From the NCBI GenBank assembly GCA_007117525.1, contig SKGJ01000130.1:1-5429 (forward strand): a DNA stretch of 5,429 bases, read 5' to 3'. Source of the DNA: Alkalimonas sp. (GTDB lineage Bacteria; Pseudomonadota; Gammaproteobacteria; Enterobacterales; Alteromonadaceae). Numbering within the stretch: position 1 is the stretch's first letter; the number at the start of each line of letters is the position of its first letter. Position numbers and translations under genes: made by a program. The notes under the pieces are model-generated. The model worked only from the letters and a program-made list of their open reading frames with translations. It did not search any database and was not told the origin of the DNA. Positions 1 to 5,429 of the stretch are shown here, piece after piece.

Positions 1-692
1 AAGCCACCCAGCAGCGCAAAAGGTGCCAGTTGCAAGGCCGGCCACCAGCTTTTTTCTTCGCTGAAAAAGCGGGTCAGGATCAAGCAAAGGATCAGTGGCA
101 GCAAGGAGGCCACCAGCACATCAATGCCAATGGCGGTCAGCGCAATGGCTTGTAGTGCCTCCGGGCTAGCCCCTTCCATACCCTGGGCAATACCCACCAG
201 CACCGGCGTCCCGACCGCACCAAAAGACACGCTGCTCGAATCGGCTATCAGCGCCAACACCACCGCAGCCAGCGGCGAAAAGCCCAGCGCCACCAGCAAG
301 GGCGCCGCGATGGCGGCTGGGGTACCAAAACCGGCCGCCCCTTCTAAGAAGCTAACAAAAAGCCAACCAATGAGAATGGTTTGCACCCGCCGGTCGGGTG
401 AGAGTTTGGCAAAACCGGCCCGAATGGCATCCAGGCCACCGCTGTAACGCAACACATTCAGCAGCAGGATGGCGCCAAACACAATCCATAAAATACTGAC
501 AGCAATCACACTGCCTTCCAGCATGGCAGCCAGCAACTGCTTTAGCGGCAGCTGCCAGACCCAAAGAGCCAGCAGCGCCGACACCAGTAAACTGAGTGGC
601 ATAGCACGGGTCGCCGGCAAACGCAGCAACACCAAAAGCACGAAGACGCTGAGCACCGGCATCAGGGCGGTCAGCCATTGCAGGGTCGTCAT
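1..692 (-). CDS. L-lactate permease (LctP/LldP/GlcA) family transporter, N-terminal 230 residues, cut by window edge
   Basis: Inner-membrane carboxylate permease of the LctP family (TC 2.A.14), whose known members import lactate or glycolate with protons. Reading from ATG 692-690, the frame stays open to the left edge: 230 codons of a family usually about 550 residues long. Seen: hydrophobic segments near residues 5-24, 32-48, 62-80, 104-116, 126-150, 155-169 and 187-208. The family signature is present: EGAAGFGTP at 117-125, then a loop rich in S, G and P ([15 protein letters not shown], 150-164) where E. coli LldP has a similar FGAMGIP stretch, and the SPDRR cytoplasmic loop near 98-102. 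The gene starts 10 bases after the adenosine deaminase stop and its AAAGG ribosome-binding site overlaps that stop, so it is the second gene of the operon. The family assignment is firm. The substrate (L-lactate, D-lactate, glycolate or other) is not determined. The C-terminal part lies outside the window. Confidence 0.9.
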   Translation of the reverse strand, partial: MTTLQWLTALMPVLSVFVLLVLLRLPATRAMPLSLLVSALLALWVWQLPLKQLLAAMLEGSVIAVSILWIVFGAILLLNVLRYSGGLDAIRAGFAKLSPDRRVQTILIGWLFVSFLEGAAGFGTPAAIAAPLLVALGFSPLAAVVLALIADSSSVSFGAVGTPVLVGIAQGMEGASPEALQAIALTAIGIDVLVASLLPLILCLILTRFFSEEKSWWPALQLAPFALLGG

Positions 693-699
693 CTAACGG

Positions 700-704
700 C
701 CTTT
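700..704 (-). promoter_or_regulatory. Ribosome-binding site of the permease gene, overlapping the upstream stop codon
   Basis: On the minus strand AAAGG (704 to 700) lies 7 bases before ATG 692. Its first bases are the last two bases of the TAA stop (705-703) of the adenosine deaminase gene. This fixes the permease start and suggests translational coupling of the two genes. Confidence 0.6.
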
Positions 705-1932
705 AACTAATAAAACCATAGTGCTGCGCCACCCTATCAAAGTACTGCAGACAGGTTTTGGCGTACTGGCGCTTTTCCACATAGCTGCCGGGGAAGAAGT
801 TCTTCTTAAAGCCGTAGGCCACCATGTCTTTTAGCCGCTTGATCGGGATATCAAAGTGATCGAGCGCCAGCTGGTATTCATTGCTCAAGGTGGTATTGGA
901 CACCAGACGGTTGTCGGTACAAATCACCGTCGCCATCCGGTTTTTCAGCATCTCGCCAAACGGATGCTGGCGGATATCGGCGATGGCTGGGTTGGTTTGC
1001 AAATTGCTGGTCAGGCAGACTTCAATGGCAATGCGCTTATCCGCCATAAAAGACGCCAGCCGCTGGCTGTAGGCTGCCGGATCGGCAATGGCCGGGTCCT
1101 GAATCCGCTCTGGTAAAAACAACGAATAGCCATGACCAATCCGATCGGCATGGCACTCGGTAATGGCTTCAAACACACTCTCGGCGCCATAGGCTTCGCC
1201 GGCATGCACGGTTTTGAGCAAAAAGTGCTGATGGGCGTAATCGTACACTTCTTTAAACTTGCTGGCCGGATAACCCGATTCCTGGCCGGCCAAATCCAAG
1301 CCAACAATGGGTATGCCTTCATCATCACGCAGCCGCACGCTGGCCCGAACCAACTCCATTGCCGCCAGTTTGATCACCTGCATCGGCTCAAAGTCCCGCA
1401 TCAGCTGAAACAGCTGATCGTAATAAGGCGAAAAGCCTTTGGCCGCGACCATCCGCATCGCGCAGTTGATGATGCCATAGCGAAACGGCGGCTTGCCCTG
1501 GTCCAACACCGCGGCCGAGCTGTTGTACTCCAGCTCCGCCCGCTGCAAGCCCGCATTAACCGCCCGCATGACGGTATCAAAGTCCAAGCCTTTGCTTAAA
1601 TCCATCAACAGCTGTGGCGCAAAACGCACTTCGATGTAATTGACGCCTTCGGCCAGATTATCCAGCGCCAGCTCGTACGCGGCCTGAGTTAAATGATCGG
1701 CATCCCGCAGCACGGCGCAGGTGTATTGGAAGCCACGCAGGTATTCGCCCAGATTCTGATAGGCCGGCTTGAACACCTGGGCCTGCATCCCCTCTACCGT
1801 ATCGGCCGGCAGCGGCACTTTCAGGGTTTTGGCCATAGCCAGCAGCGTATCAAGCCGTAAACTGCCATCTAAGTGCAGATGCAGATCGGCTTTGGGCATG
1901 GCGCGGATAAAGTCGGGGGAATAACGGGGCAT
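703..1932 (-). CDS. add: Adenosine deaminase family protein (long form, TDN variant)
   Basis: Cytoplasmic zinc-dependent amidohydrolase expected to convert adenosine (and deoxyadenosine) to inosine in purine salvage or breakdown. The start is ATG 1932, because GAAGGA (1945-1940) sits 7 bases upstream; an in-frame TTG at 1950 has no comparable site. That gives 409 residues, clearly longer than E. coli Add (about 333). Numbered from this start: HLHLDGS with zinc ligands H18 and H20; GLDLAGQE near 211-218 with the substrate-contacting glycine; HAGE with zinc ligand H243 and catalytic E246; GHG with H267; TSNLQTNP near 308-315; CTDNRLVSN with zinc ligand D340. The usual second Asp of the TDD motif is Asn (N341), a form I recall from actinobacterial Add proteins. 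All catalytic residues are otherwise present. It is the first gene of an operon with the LctP-type permease. Adenosine is the likeliest substrate, but a related 6-aminopurine nucleoside is possible given the D-to-N change. Confidence 0.9.
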   Translation of the reverse strand: MPRYSPDFIRAMPKADLHLHLDGSLRLDTLLAMAKTLKVPLPADTVEGMQAQVFKPAYQNLGEYLRGFQYTCAVLRDADHLTQAAYELALDNLAEGVNYIEVRFAPQLLMDLSKGLDFDTVMRAVNAGLQRAELEYNSSAAVLDQGKPPFRYGIINCAMRMVAAKGFSPYYDQLFQLMRDFEPMQVIKLAAMELVRASVRLRDDEGIPIVGLDLAGQESGYPASKFKEVYDYAHQHFLLKTVHAGEAYGAESVFEAITECHADRIGHGYSLFLPERIQDPAIADPAAYSQRLASFMADKRIAIEVCLTSNLQTNPAIADIRQHPFGEMLKNRMATVICTDNRLVSNTTLSNEYQLALDHFDIPIKRLKDMVAYGFKKNFFPGSYVEKRQYAKTCLQYFDRVAQHYGFIS

Positions 1933-1939
1933 AACAGAG

Positions 1940-1945
1940 TCCTTC
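1940..1945 (-). promoter_or_regulatory. Ribosome-binding site deciding the adenosine deaminase start
   Basis: GAAGGA on the minus strand, 7 bases before ATG 1932. It lies inside the extra codons that a TTG start at 1950 would add, so it supports the shorter 409-residue protein. Confidence 0.7.
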
Positions 1946-1961
1946 AGCAATCCATTTAGCT

Positions 1962-1990
1962 AGTGTAGCCTGAAACCCGTACCCACTGAA
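1962..1990 (-). promoter_or_regulatory. Weak candidate promoter for the adenosine deaminase-permease operon
   Basis: The HiPIP terminator ends just upstream, so the operon should have its own promoter in the short stretch 1946-1993. The best minus-strand match is TTCAGT (1990-1985), 17 bases, TACACT (1967-1962). It matches the sigma70 consensus at 3 of 6 and 4 of 6 positions and predicts a leader of about 22 bases. The match is poor, so the real promoter may need an activator or be elsewhere. Confidence 0.25.
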
Positions 1991-1993
1991 GGC

Positions 1994-2023
1994 AAAAAGG
2001 CCAGCTGCGCAGCAACTGGCCTT
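1994..2023 (-). terminator. Rho-independent terminator of the HiPIP gene
   Basis: On the minus strand, about 21 bases after the HiPIP stop, AAGGCCAGTTGC (2023-2012) and GCAGCTGGCCTT (2008-1997) form a 12-bp stem with one G-T wobble and a 3-base loop. A run of five T (1998-1994) closes it. It separates the HiPIP transcript from the adenosine deaminase operon on the same strand. Confidence 0.85.
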
Positions 2024-2044
2024 GGGCAACAAGGAAAAAACGCT

Positions 2045-2338
2045 TTATTGCATCTTAACCCAAGCAGCACACCAGCCTTCGTTGGCGACCAATTTGCCAG
2101 GGAAGATGGCGCAAGGACGCCAGTCGGCGTCTTCGCCCTGGATCAGATTGCAGTTGTGGCAGTACTGGCCTTCCACTTCCGATTCGTGGGTGTAACGCAT
2201 CGCCACTGCCAGCGGATCGTCCAGTTTAATTTTCTCTGCCGCTACCGCACGCAAGCTGATCCCACCCAGCGTCATTCCGATCAGACCACCGGCCGAGAGC
2301 TTGAGAAACTGACGACGTTTTTCATTGGTATTTGACAT
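2045..2338 (-). CDS. High-potential iron-sulfur protein (HiPIP) precursor, Tat-exported
   Basis: Small periplasmic electron carrier holding one [4Fe-4S] cluster that cycles between the 3+ and 2+ states. In known members it takes electrons from the bc1 complex and passes them to a photosynthetic reaction centre or a terminal oxidase. The precursor is 97 residues. Residues 1-34 form a twin-arginine signal: KRRQFLK at 7-13, a hydrophobic core at about 14-28, and AVAA at 31-34 before the likely cleavage site. The mature part is about 63 residues. The four cluster cysteines are C60, C63, C76 and C90 (CHNC, then C-x12-C and C-x13-C spacing), with the typical ending EGWCAAWVKMQ. ATG 2338 has AGGAG (2350-2346) 7 bases upstream. 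It is a single-gene unit, divergent from selO, with its own terminator. Family call is firm; its redox partners cannot be told from this window. Confidence 0.93.
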   Translation of the reverse strand: MSNTNEKRRQFLKLSAGGLIGMTLGGISLRAVAAEKIKLDDPLAVAMRYTHESEVEGQYCHNCNLIQGEDADWRPCAIFPGKLVANEGWCAAWVKMQ

Positions 2339-2384
2339 GGTTAAACTCCTACATAGTGTAAAAAATATTTTTTATTATCTTTTT

Positions 2385-2413
2385 ATTGTACTTTCTAAAG
2401 AACCGATTGGTTT
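2385..2413 (-). promoter_or_regulatory. Candidate promoter of the HiPIP gene
   Basis: On the minus strand TACAAT (2390-2385) is a 5-of-6 match to the -10 consensus and predicts a leader of about 40 bases. The position 17 bases upstream (2413-2408, AAACCA) does not resemble a -35 box and falls inside the left arm of the inverted repeat at 2405-2437. A second possible -10, GATAAT (2379-2374), also lacks a good -35. The poor -35 fits activator dependence. Confidence 0.35.
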
Positions 2414-2437
2414 TGATACCGCGCAAGAAAACCAATC
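2405..2437. repeat. Perfect 10-bp inverted repeat, possible operator
   Basis: GATTGGTTTT (2405-2414) is repeated as its exact reverse complement at 2428-2437, with 13 bases between. The arm centres are 23 bp apart, about two helical turns, so both would face the same side of the DNA. It lies between the divergent HiPIP and selO genes, immediately upstream of the HiPIP -10 candidate. It is followed by no T-run on either strand beyond the arm itself and lies upstream of both genes, so a protein-binding site is likelier than a terminator. The binding protein is unknown. Confidence 0.5.
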
Positions 2438-2482
2438 CTATGGCATAGCATAGCTGCTATTTGACCGGCTACCAAACCTGGA

Positions 2483-2511
2483 TTGAGCTAGCCGCCGTAT
2501 CCACCTACAAT
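2483..2511 (+). promoter_or_regulatory. Sigma70-type promoter of selO
   Basis: TTGAGC (2483-2488), a 17-base spacer and TACAAT (2506-2511): 4 of 6 and 5 of 6 matches to the consensus at ideal spacing. Transcription would begin near 2518, giving a leader of about 26 bases to GTG 2544. Because that start site lies after the ATG at 2514, this promoter also argues against that ATG as the translation start. Confidence 0.6.
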
Positions 2512-2531
2512 AGATGACCATAAAGCGCCGT

Positions 2532-2536
2532 AGGAG
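2532..2536 (+). promoter_or_regulatory. Ribosome-binding site deciding the GTG start of selO
   Basis: AGGAG lies 7 bases before GTG 2544 and inside the extra ten codons that an ATG start at 2514 would add. No purine-rich site of this quality precedes the ATG. Confidence 0.75.
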
Positions 2537-2543
2537 TTTCCTT

Positions 2544-4004
2544 GTGCAAATCGATCACAGTTACGCACGCCTTCCCAACCAGTTTTATCAGCCCTGGCAG
2601 GCCAGTCCGGTAGAGGCCCCCGACTGGCTGGCCTTTAATCAGCTACTGGCAGACTACCTTGGGCTGGCGAAAGCCGAGCAGCGCACTGAGCTTGGCTTGC
2701 AGCAGTTTGCCGGAAATAGCGTACCAGCCTGGGCCAAACCCATGGCTCAGGCCTATGCCGGCCATCAGTTTGGTCAGTACAACCCACAGCTGGGCGATGG
2801 CCGGGCGCTGTTGTTGGCCGAGGTGATTGCACAGGATGGCAAGCGCTTTGATGTGCAACTCAAAGGCGCTGGCCCAACCCCTTTCTCCCGCGGTGGTGAT
2901 GGCCGCTCCGCCATCGGCCCGGTGATCCGTGAGTATTTGGTGAGCGAAGCCATGCAGGTGCTGGGCGTGCCCACCACCCGGGCATTGGCTGCCGTTGCAA
3001 CCGGTCAGAATGTCTATCGGGATGAGCCGGTACCAGGCGCCATTCTGACCCGGGTCGCCAGCAGCCATATTCGTATTGGCACCTTTCAGTACATTGCAGC
3101 TTTGGGCAATCCTGACTATGTGCGCCAGTTCGCCAATTATGTGATTGACCGACACTACCCGGACTGCCAACAGCAGGACAATCCTTACCTTGCCTTCCTC
3201 GGGCAGGTGGTGACCAAACAAGCCACCCTAATCGCCCACTGGATGCGGCTCGGCTTTATTCACGGCGTGATGAATACCGATAACACCAGCATCTCGGGCG
3301 AAACCATCGACTATGGCCCCTGTGCTTTTATAGATCAGTACCAGGCCGATAAAGTATTCAGTTCGATTGATCGGCGTGGTCGCTATGCTTACAGCAATCA
3401 GCCCCCGATAGCGCTGTGGAATCTGGCCCGGCTGGCCGAGTGCCTGCTACCACTGATTGACGCAGATGAAAAAGTCGCAGTGGAGTTAGCCACCGAAGCC
3501 TTGCAGCAATTTCAGCCGCAGTATGAAGCGCTGTGGCTGTCGCAGATGGCGGCCAAAGTCGGCATCACCGAGCCCAGTCCGGCCGACAAAGTCTTACTCG
3601 ATGATTACCTGCACTTGCTGGAGCAACATCAGGTCGACTTTACCCTCGGCTTTCGCTACCTGAGTGATGAGCTGCGCCCAGCCGCCGATAGCAAAGCCCA
3701 AGCGCTTTTCGCCAACAGCCCTACCTTCACCGAATGGCACGAGCGCTGGCTGACACGACTGGCCCAACAGCCACTCAGCCATAGCGACATCGCAGCGCAG
3801 ATGGATGGCGTCAATCCGCTGCTGATCCCGCGCAATCACTTAATTGCCAAAGCCATTGAGCAGGCACAAGACCATGGCGACTTGCGCTTCTTTCAGCGTC
3901 TGCAACAAGCCTGGCAAACGCCTTTTGCAAACACCAGTGATGCGGATTTAATCGCCCCGCCGAAGCCCGAAGAAGTGGTGCACCGGACTTTTTGTGGTAC
4001 TTAA
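2544..4004 (+). CDS. selO: Protein adenylyltransferase SelO (YdiU)
   Basis: Pseudokinase-fold enzyme that transfers AMP from ATP to Ser, Thr or Tyr of target proteins; in E. coli it is tied to oxidative stress and glutathionylation. Starting at GTG 2544 the protein is 486 residues, close to the 478 of E. coli SelO, and begins QIDHSYARLP after the initiator as family members do. Motifs, numbered from this start: YAGHQFGQ at 71-78; QLGDGRA near 82-88; LKGAG with the phosphate-binding lysine K107; FSRGGDGR at 114-121; IREY with E130; LTRVASSHIR with R170; NTDN with D246 and N247; DYGPC with metal-binding D256 and C260; a C-terminal FCGT with C484. These match the active-site set of the family (Lys, Glu, Arg, Asp-Asn, metal Asp). 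C260 and C484 correspond to the pair that forms a regulatory disulfide in E. coli SelO. It is monocistronic and divergent from the HiPIP gene. Confidence is very high. Confidence 0.96.
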   Translation: MQIDHSYARLPNQFYQPWQASPVEAPDWLAFNQLLADYLGLAKAEQRTELGLQQFAGNSVPAWAKPMAQAYAGHQFGQYNPQLGDGRALLLAEVIAQDGKRFDVQLKGAGPTPFSRGGDGRSAIGPVIREYLVSEAMQVLGVPTTRALAAVATGQNVYRDEPVPGAILTRVASSHIRIGTFQYIAALGNPDYVRQFANYVIDRHYPDCQQQDNPYLAFLGQVVTKQATLIAHWMRLGFIHGVMNTDNTSISGETIDYGPCAFIDQYQADKVFSSIDRRGRYAYSNQPPIALWNLARLAECLLPLIDADEKVAVELATEALQQFQPQYEALWLSQMAAKVGITEPSPADKVLLDDYLHLLEQHQVDFTLGFRYLSDELRPAADSKAQALFANSPTFTEWHERWLTRLAQQPLSHSDIAAQMDGVNPLLIPRNHLIAKAIEQAQDHGDLRFFQRLQQAWQTPFANTSDADLIAPPKPEEVVHRTFCGT

Positions 4005-4013
4005 AGAGTTAAC

Positions 4014-4036
4014 GCAAAAGGCCGTAAAGCTTTTGC
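4014..4036. terminator. Weak hairpin between convergent selO and protease genes
   Basis: GCAAAAG (4014-4020) and CTTTTGC (4030-4036) form a perfect 7-bp stem with a 9-base loop, 10 bases after the selO stop and about 20 bases after the protease stop on the other strand. There is no T-run after the stem on either strand, so termination would be inefficient. It is the only hairpin in the 51-base gap. Confidence 0.3.
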
Positions 4037-4055
4037 CCATCCACGCAGGTACCGG

Positions 4056-4862
4056 TTAAGACTTACCATGGCAGCTTAACTGCCTGACAAAATAAACCAT
4101 CAATAGCAAAGACAGCACAAAGAGTGGTATCGCTGCTCCAGCCGATAACATGGGCGCATCCTCCATTGCCGGGAATGCATAAGACAAACTTATGGCAATA
4201 AAGTTATTGACGCTATGAACAATAATGGCTGGCAGTAACGACTTCGTTTGCCAAGTGATGTAACAAAGCGCAAGGCCAAACAAGGTAGCTCCAACTATAT
4301 CCGAATGCATCACACCAAACAGAATTGAGCTGATCATGGCCGCAGGCCAAAACGGTAACTTTTTCATCAGAACAAACAGCAATATGCCGCGAAACAACAT
4401 CTCTTCCCACAAAGCAGTAACTACAACAATGCCAAGGACATCGAGCACGATAACCCAGCCAGGATAAGCTAAGGTGACTTGCTCGACACTGCTAAAAATA
4501 TAGCTAGCCAACCAGGCTGGCATGCTCTCTCTTAGAGGGTAGTAAATGGCATCGTACCCCATTATTGCGGAAAAAATGAAAATACCGCCTAGCATCATGC
4601 TAAGCAAAATCATCCCATCGGAGAGGCCTTCACCAAAAGCTGCTTTAAAGCTTCCGCACTTTTTCAATAAAAGGTAGATAAAAGATGAAAATACAATCAG
4701 GTAAAAAATTCTGTTCCAGCTAAGGGACCAGAGCTCTTCTGGCATGGGTAGTGCCACATCGCGAAACGCATCTGAAAGCAGTAAAAACACCACCATAAAA
4801 ACAAATGAGCCTGGCAGCCACCAAAGGCTTCGTTTTGCATAACACGATTGCAGACTATCCAT
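4056..4862 (-). CDS. CPBP family intramembrane metalloprotease (CAAX/Abi type)
   Basis: Polytopic inner-membrane protein of the CPBP (Abi/CaaX protease) family: glutamate-type intramembrane proteases, with bacterial members linked to bacteriocin self-immunity or of unknown role. Start taken as ATG 4862 (268 residues), with AAGGA 10 bases upstream; GTG 4871 is only 1 base from that site. The family motifs are present: EEMLFRG at 153-159 (E153, E154, R158), FGVMH at 182-186 (H186) and HSVNN at 216-220 (H216, N220). Roughly eight hydrophobic segments are visible, near 13-29, 50-66, 84-102, 135-152, 171-184, 190-204, 209-227 and 240-259. Base composition differs sharply from its neighbours: about 45% GC by hand count over 780 bases. 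It faces selO tail to tail and stands alone between selO and eno, which suggests acquisition. No bacteriocin or partner gene is visible nearby. The substrate is unknown. Confidence 0.88.
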   Translation of the reverse strand: MDSLQSCYAKRSLWWLPGSFVFMVVFLLLSDAFRDVALPMPEELWSLSWNRIFYLIVFSSFIYLLLKKCGSFKAAFGEGLSDGMILLSMMLGGIFIFSAIMGYDAIYYPLRESMPAWLASYIFSSVEQVTLAYPGWVIVLDVLGIVVVTALWEEMLFRGILLFVLMKKLPFWPAAMISSILFGVMHSDIVGATLFGLALCYITWQTKSLLPAIIVHSVNNFIAISLSYAFPAMEDAPMLSAGAAIPLFVLSLLLMVYFVRQLSCHGKS

Positions 4863-4872
4863 AGTCCTCACT

Positions 4873-4877
4873 TCCTT
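4873..4877 (-). promoter_or_regulatory. Ribosome-binding site of the protease gene
   Basis: AAGGA on the minus strand, 10 bases before ATG 4862. A GTG at 4871 in the same frame lies 1 base from it, too close for initiation, so the ATG is preferred. Confidence 0.5.
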
Positions 4878-4910
4878 TCACTGTTTGCTGTCGGCTAGAT
4901 TAGAAAGTTT

Positions 4911-4929
4911 GCACTAAGCGCTACAGTGC
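4911..4929. repeat. Imperfect palindrome upstream of the protease gene
   Basis: GCACT (4911-4915) and AGTGC (4925-4929) are inverted arms around a central AGCGCT, itself a palindrome, offset by one base. It lies where the -35 region would fall for the -10 candidate TCTAAT (4904-4899, minus strand). It could be a repressor site; nothing else supports this. Confidence 0.25.
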
Positions 4930-4931
4930 TT

Positions 4932-4969
4932 AAAACCTGCCAGGGCTCGCGCCGCTGGCAGGTTTTTTT
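4932..4969. terminator. Strong bidirectional hairpin terminator next to eno
   Basis: AAAACCTGCCAG (4932-4943) pairs perfectly with CTGGCAGGTTTT (4955-4966); the 11-base loop can add three more GC pairs. On the minus strand it begins about 19 bases after the eno stop and ends in four T, so it can end the eno transcript. On the plus strand it is followed by seven T (4963-4969), the stronger orientation, although no plus-strand gene ends directly before it. Confidence 0.85.
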
Positions 4970-4985
4970 AATGACTTAGCAGATC

Positions 4986-5429
<444 letters not shown>

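Noticed and set aside
124..447. Open frame of 107 codons on the plus strand
   Set aside because: It lies antisense to the permease gene, whose minus-strand frame shows clear family motifs; the plus-strand translation is low-complexity (A, S, P, K) with no recognisable domain.
1132..1599. 155-codon open frame on the plus strand
   Set aside because: Antisense to the adenosine deaminase catalytic region; no ribosome-binding site or family motif, and the long frame is explained by GC-rich codon bias of the true gene.
2048..2335. 95-codon plus-strand frame almost exactly mirroring the HiPIP gene
   Set aside because: The minus-strand frame has a Tat signal, four cluster cysteines, a ribosome-binding site and a terminator; the plus-strand frame has none of these.
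2343..2539. The same 10 bases GTAGGAGTTT in the leaders of both the HiPIP and selO genes, in opposite orientation
   Set aside because: Both copies are the ribosome-binding sites (AGGAG, 7 bases from each start), so convergence on a good Shine-Dalgarno sequence explains most of the match.
2643..3221. 192-codon open frame on the minus strand
   Set aside because: Antisense to the conserved SelO core; no recognisable family. Its length is a by-product of base composition.
4213..4410. 65-codon minus-strand frame inside the protease gene
   Set aside because: A different frame within the CPBP gene, whose own frame carries the EE-R, F-H and H-N motifs; no independent support.

Overview
The window looks like chromosomal DNA of a gammaproteobacterium. 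The enolase C-terminus is very close to enterobacterial Eno. SelO, a Tat-exported HiPIP and an LctP-type permease are all normal proteobacterial genes. Most of the window is fairly GC-rich (spot counts in selO give 57-67% per 60-base line). HiPIP suggests a respiratory lineage such as Chromatiaceae/Rheinheimera or relatives, but the genus cannot be fixed by eye.

Layout, left to right. (1) On the minus strand, an adenosine deaminase gene (start 1932, stop 703) is followed after 10 bases by the start of a lactate/glycolate permease-family gene (start 692) that runs off the left edge. The permease ribosome-binding site overlaps the deaminase stop codon, so the two form an operon. (2) Also on the minus strand, a small high-potential iron-sulfur protein gene (2338-2045) ends in a clear hairpin terminator (1994-2023) that separates it from the deaminase. 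(3) A 205-base divergent intergenic region holds a good sigma70 promoter for selO, an AT-rich leader for the HiPIP gene and a perfect 10-bp inverted repeat that could be an operator. (4) On the plus strand, selO (protein AMPylase) starts at a GTG at 2544, not at the upstream ATG at 2514. (5) A minus-strand CPBP/CAAX-type membrane protease gene (4862-4056) has much lower GC (about 45% by hand count), and I read it as an acquired insertion. (6) A strong bidirectional hairpin terminator (4932-4969) is followed by the C-terminal 147 residues of enolase, minus strand, cut by the right edge.

How the genes work together. The deaminase and permease probably act together in uptake and breakdown of an organic acid and nucleosides, but the permease substrate is unproven. 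HiPIP (periplasmic electron carrier) and SelO (redox-linked AMPylase) share a control region. Enolase is core glycolysis. I see no tRNA, rRNA, CRISPR array, insertion sequence or obvious new multi-gene system. The items most worth checking are the deaminase-permease pairing, the dyad in the HiPIP/selO intergenic region, and the low-GC protease gene lodged between selO and eno.
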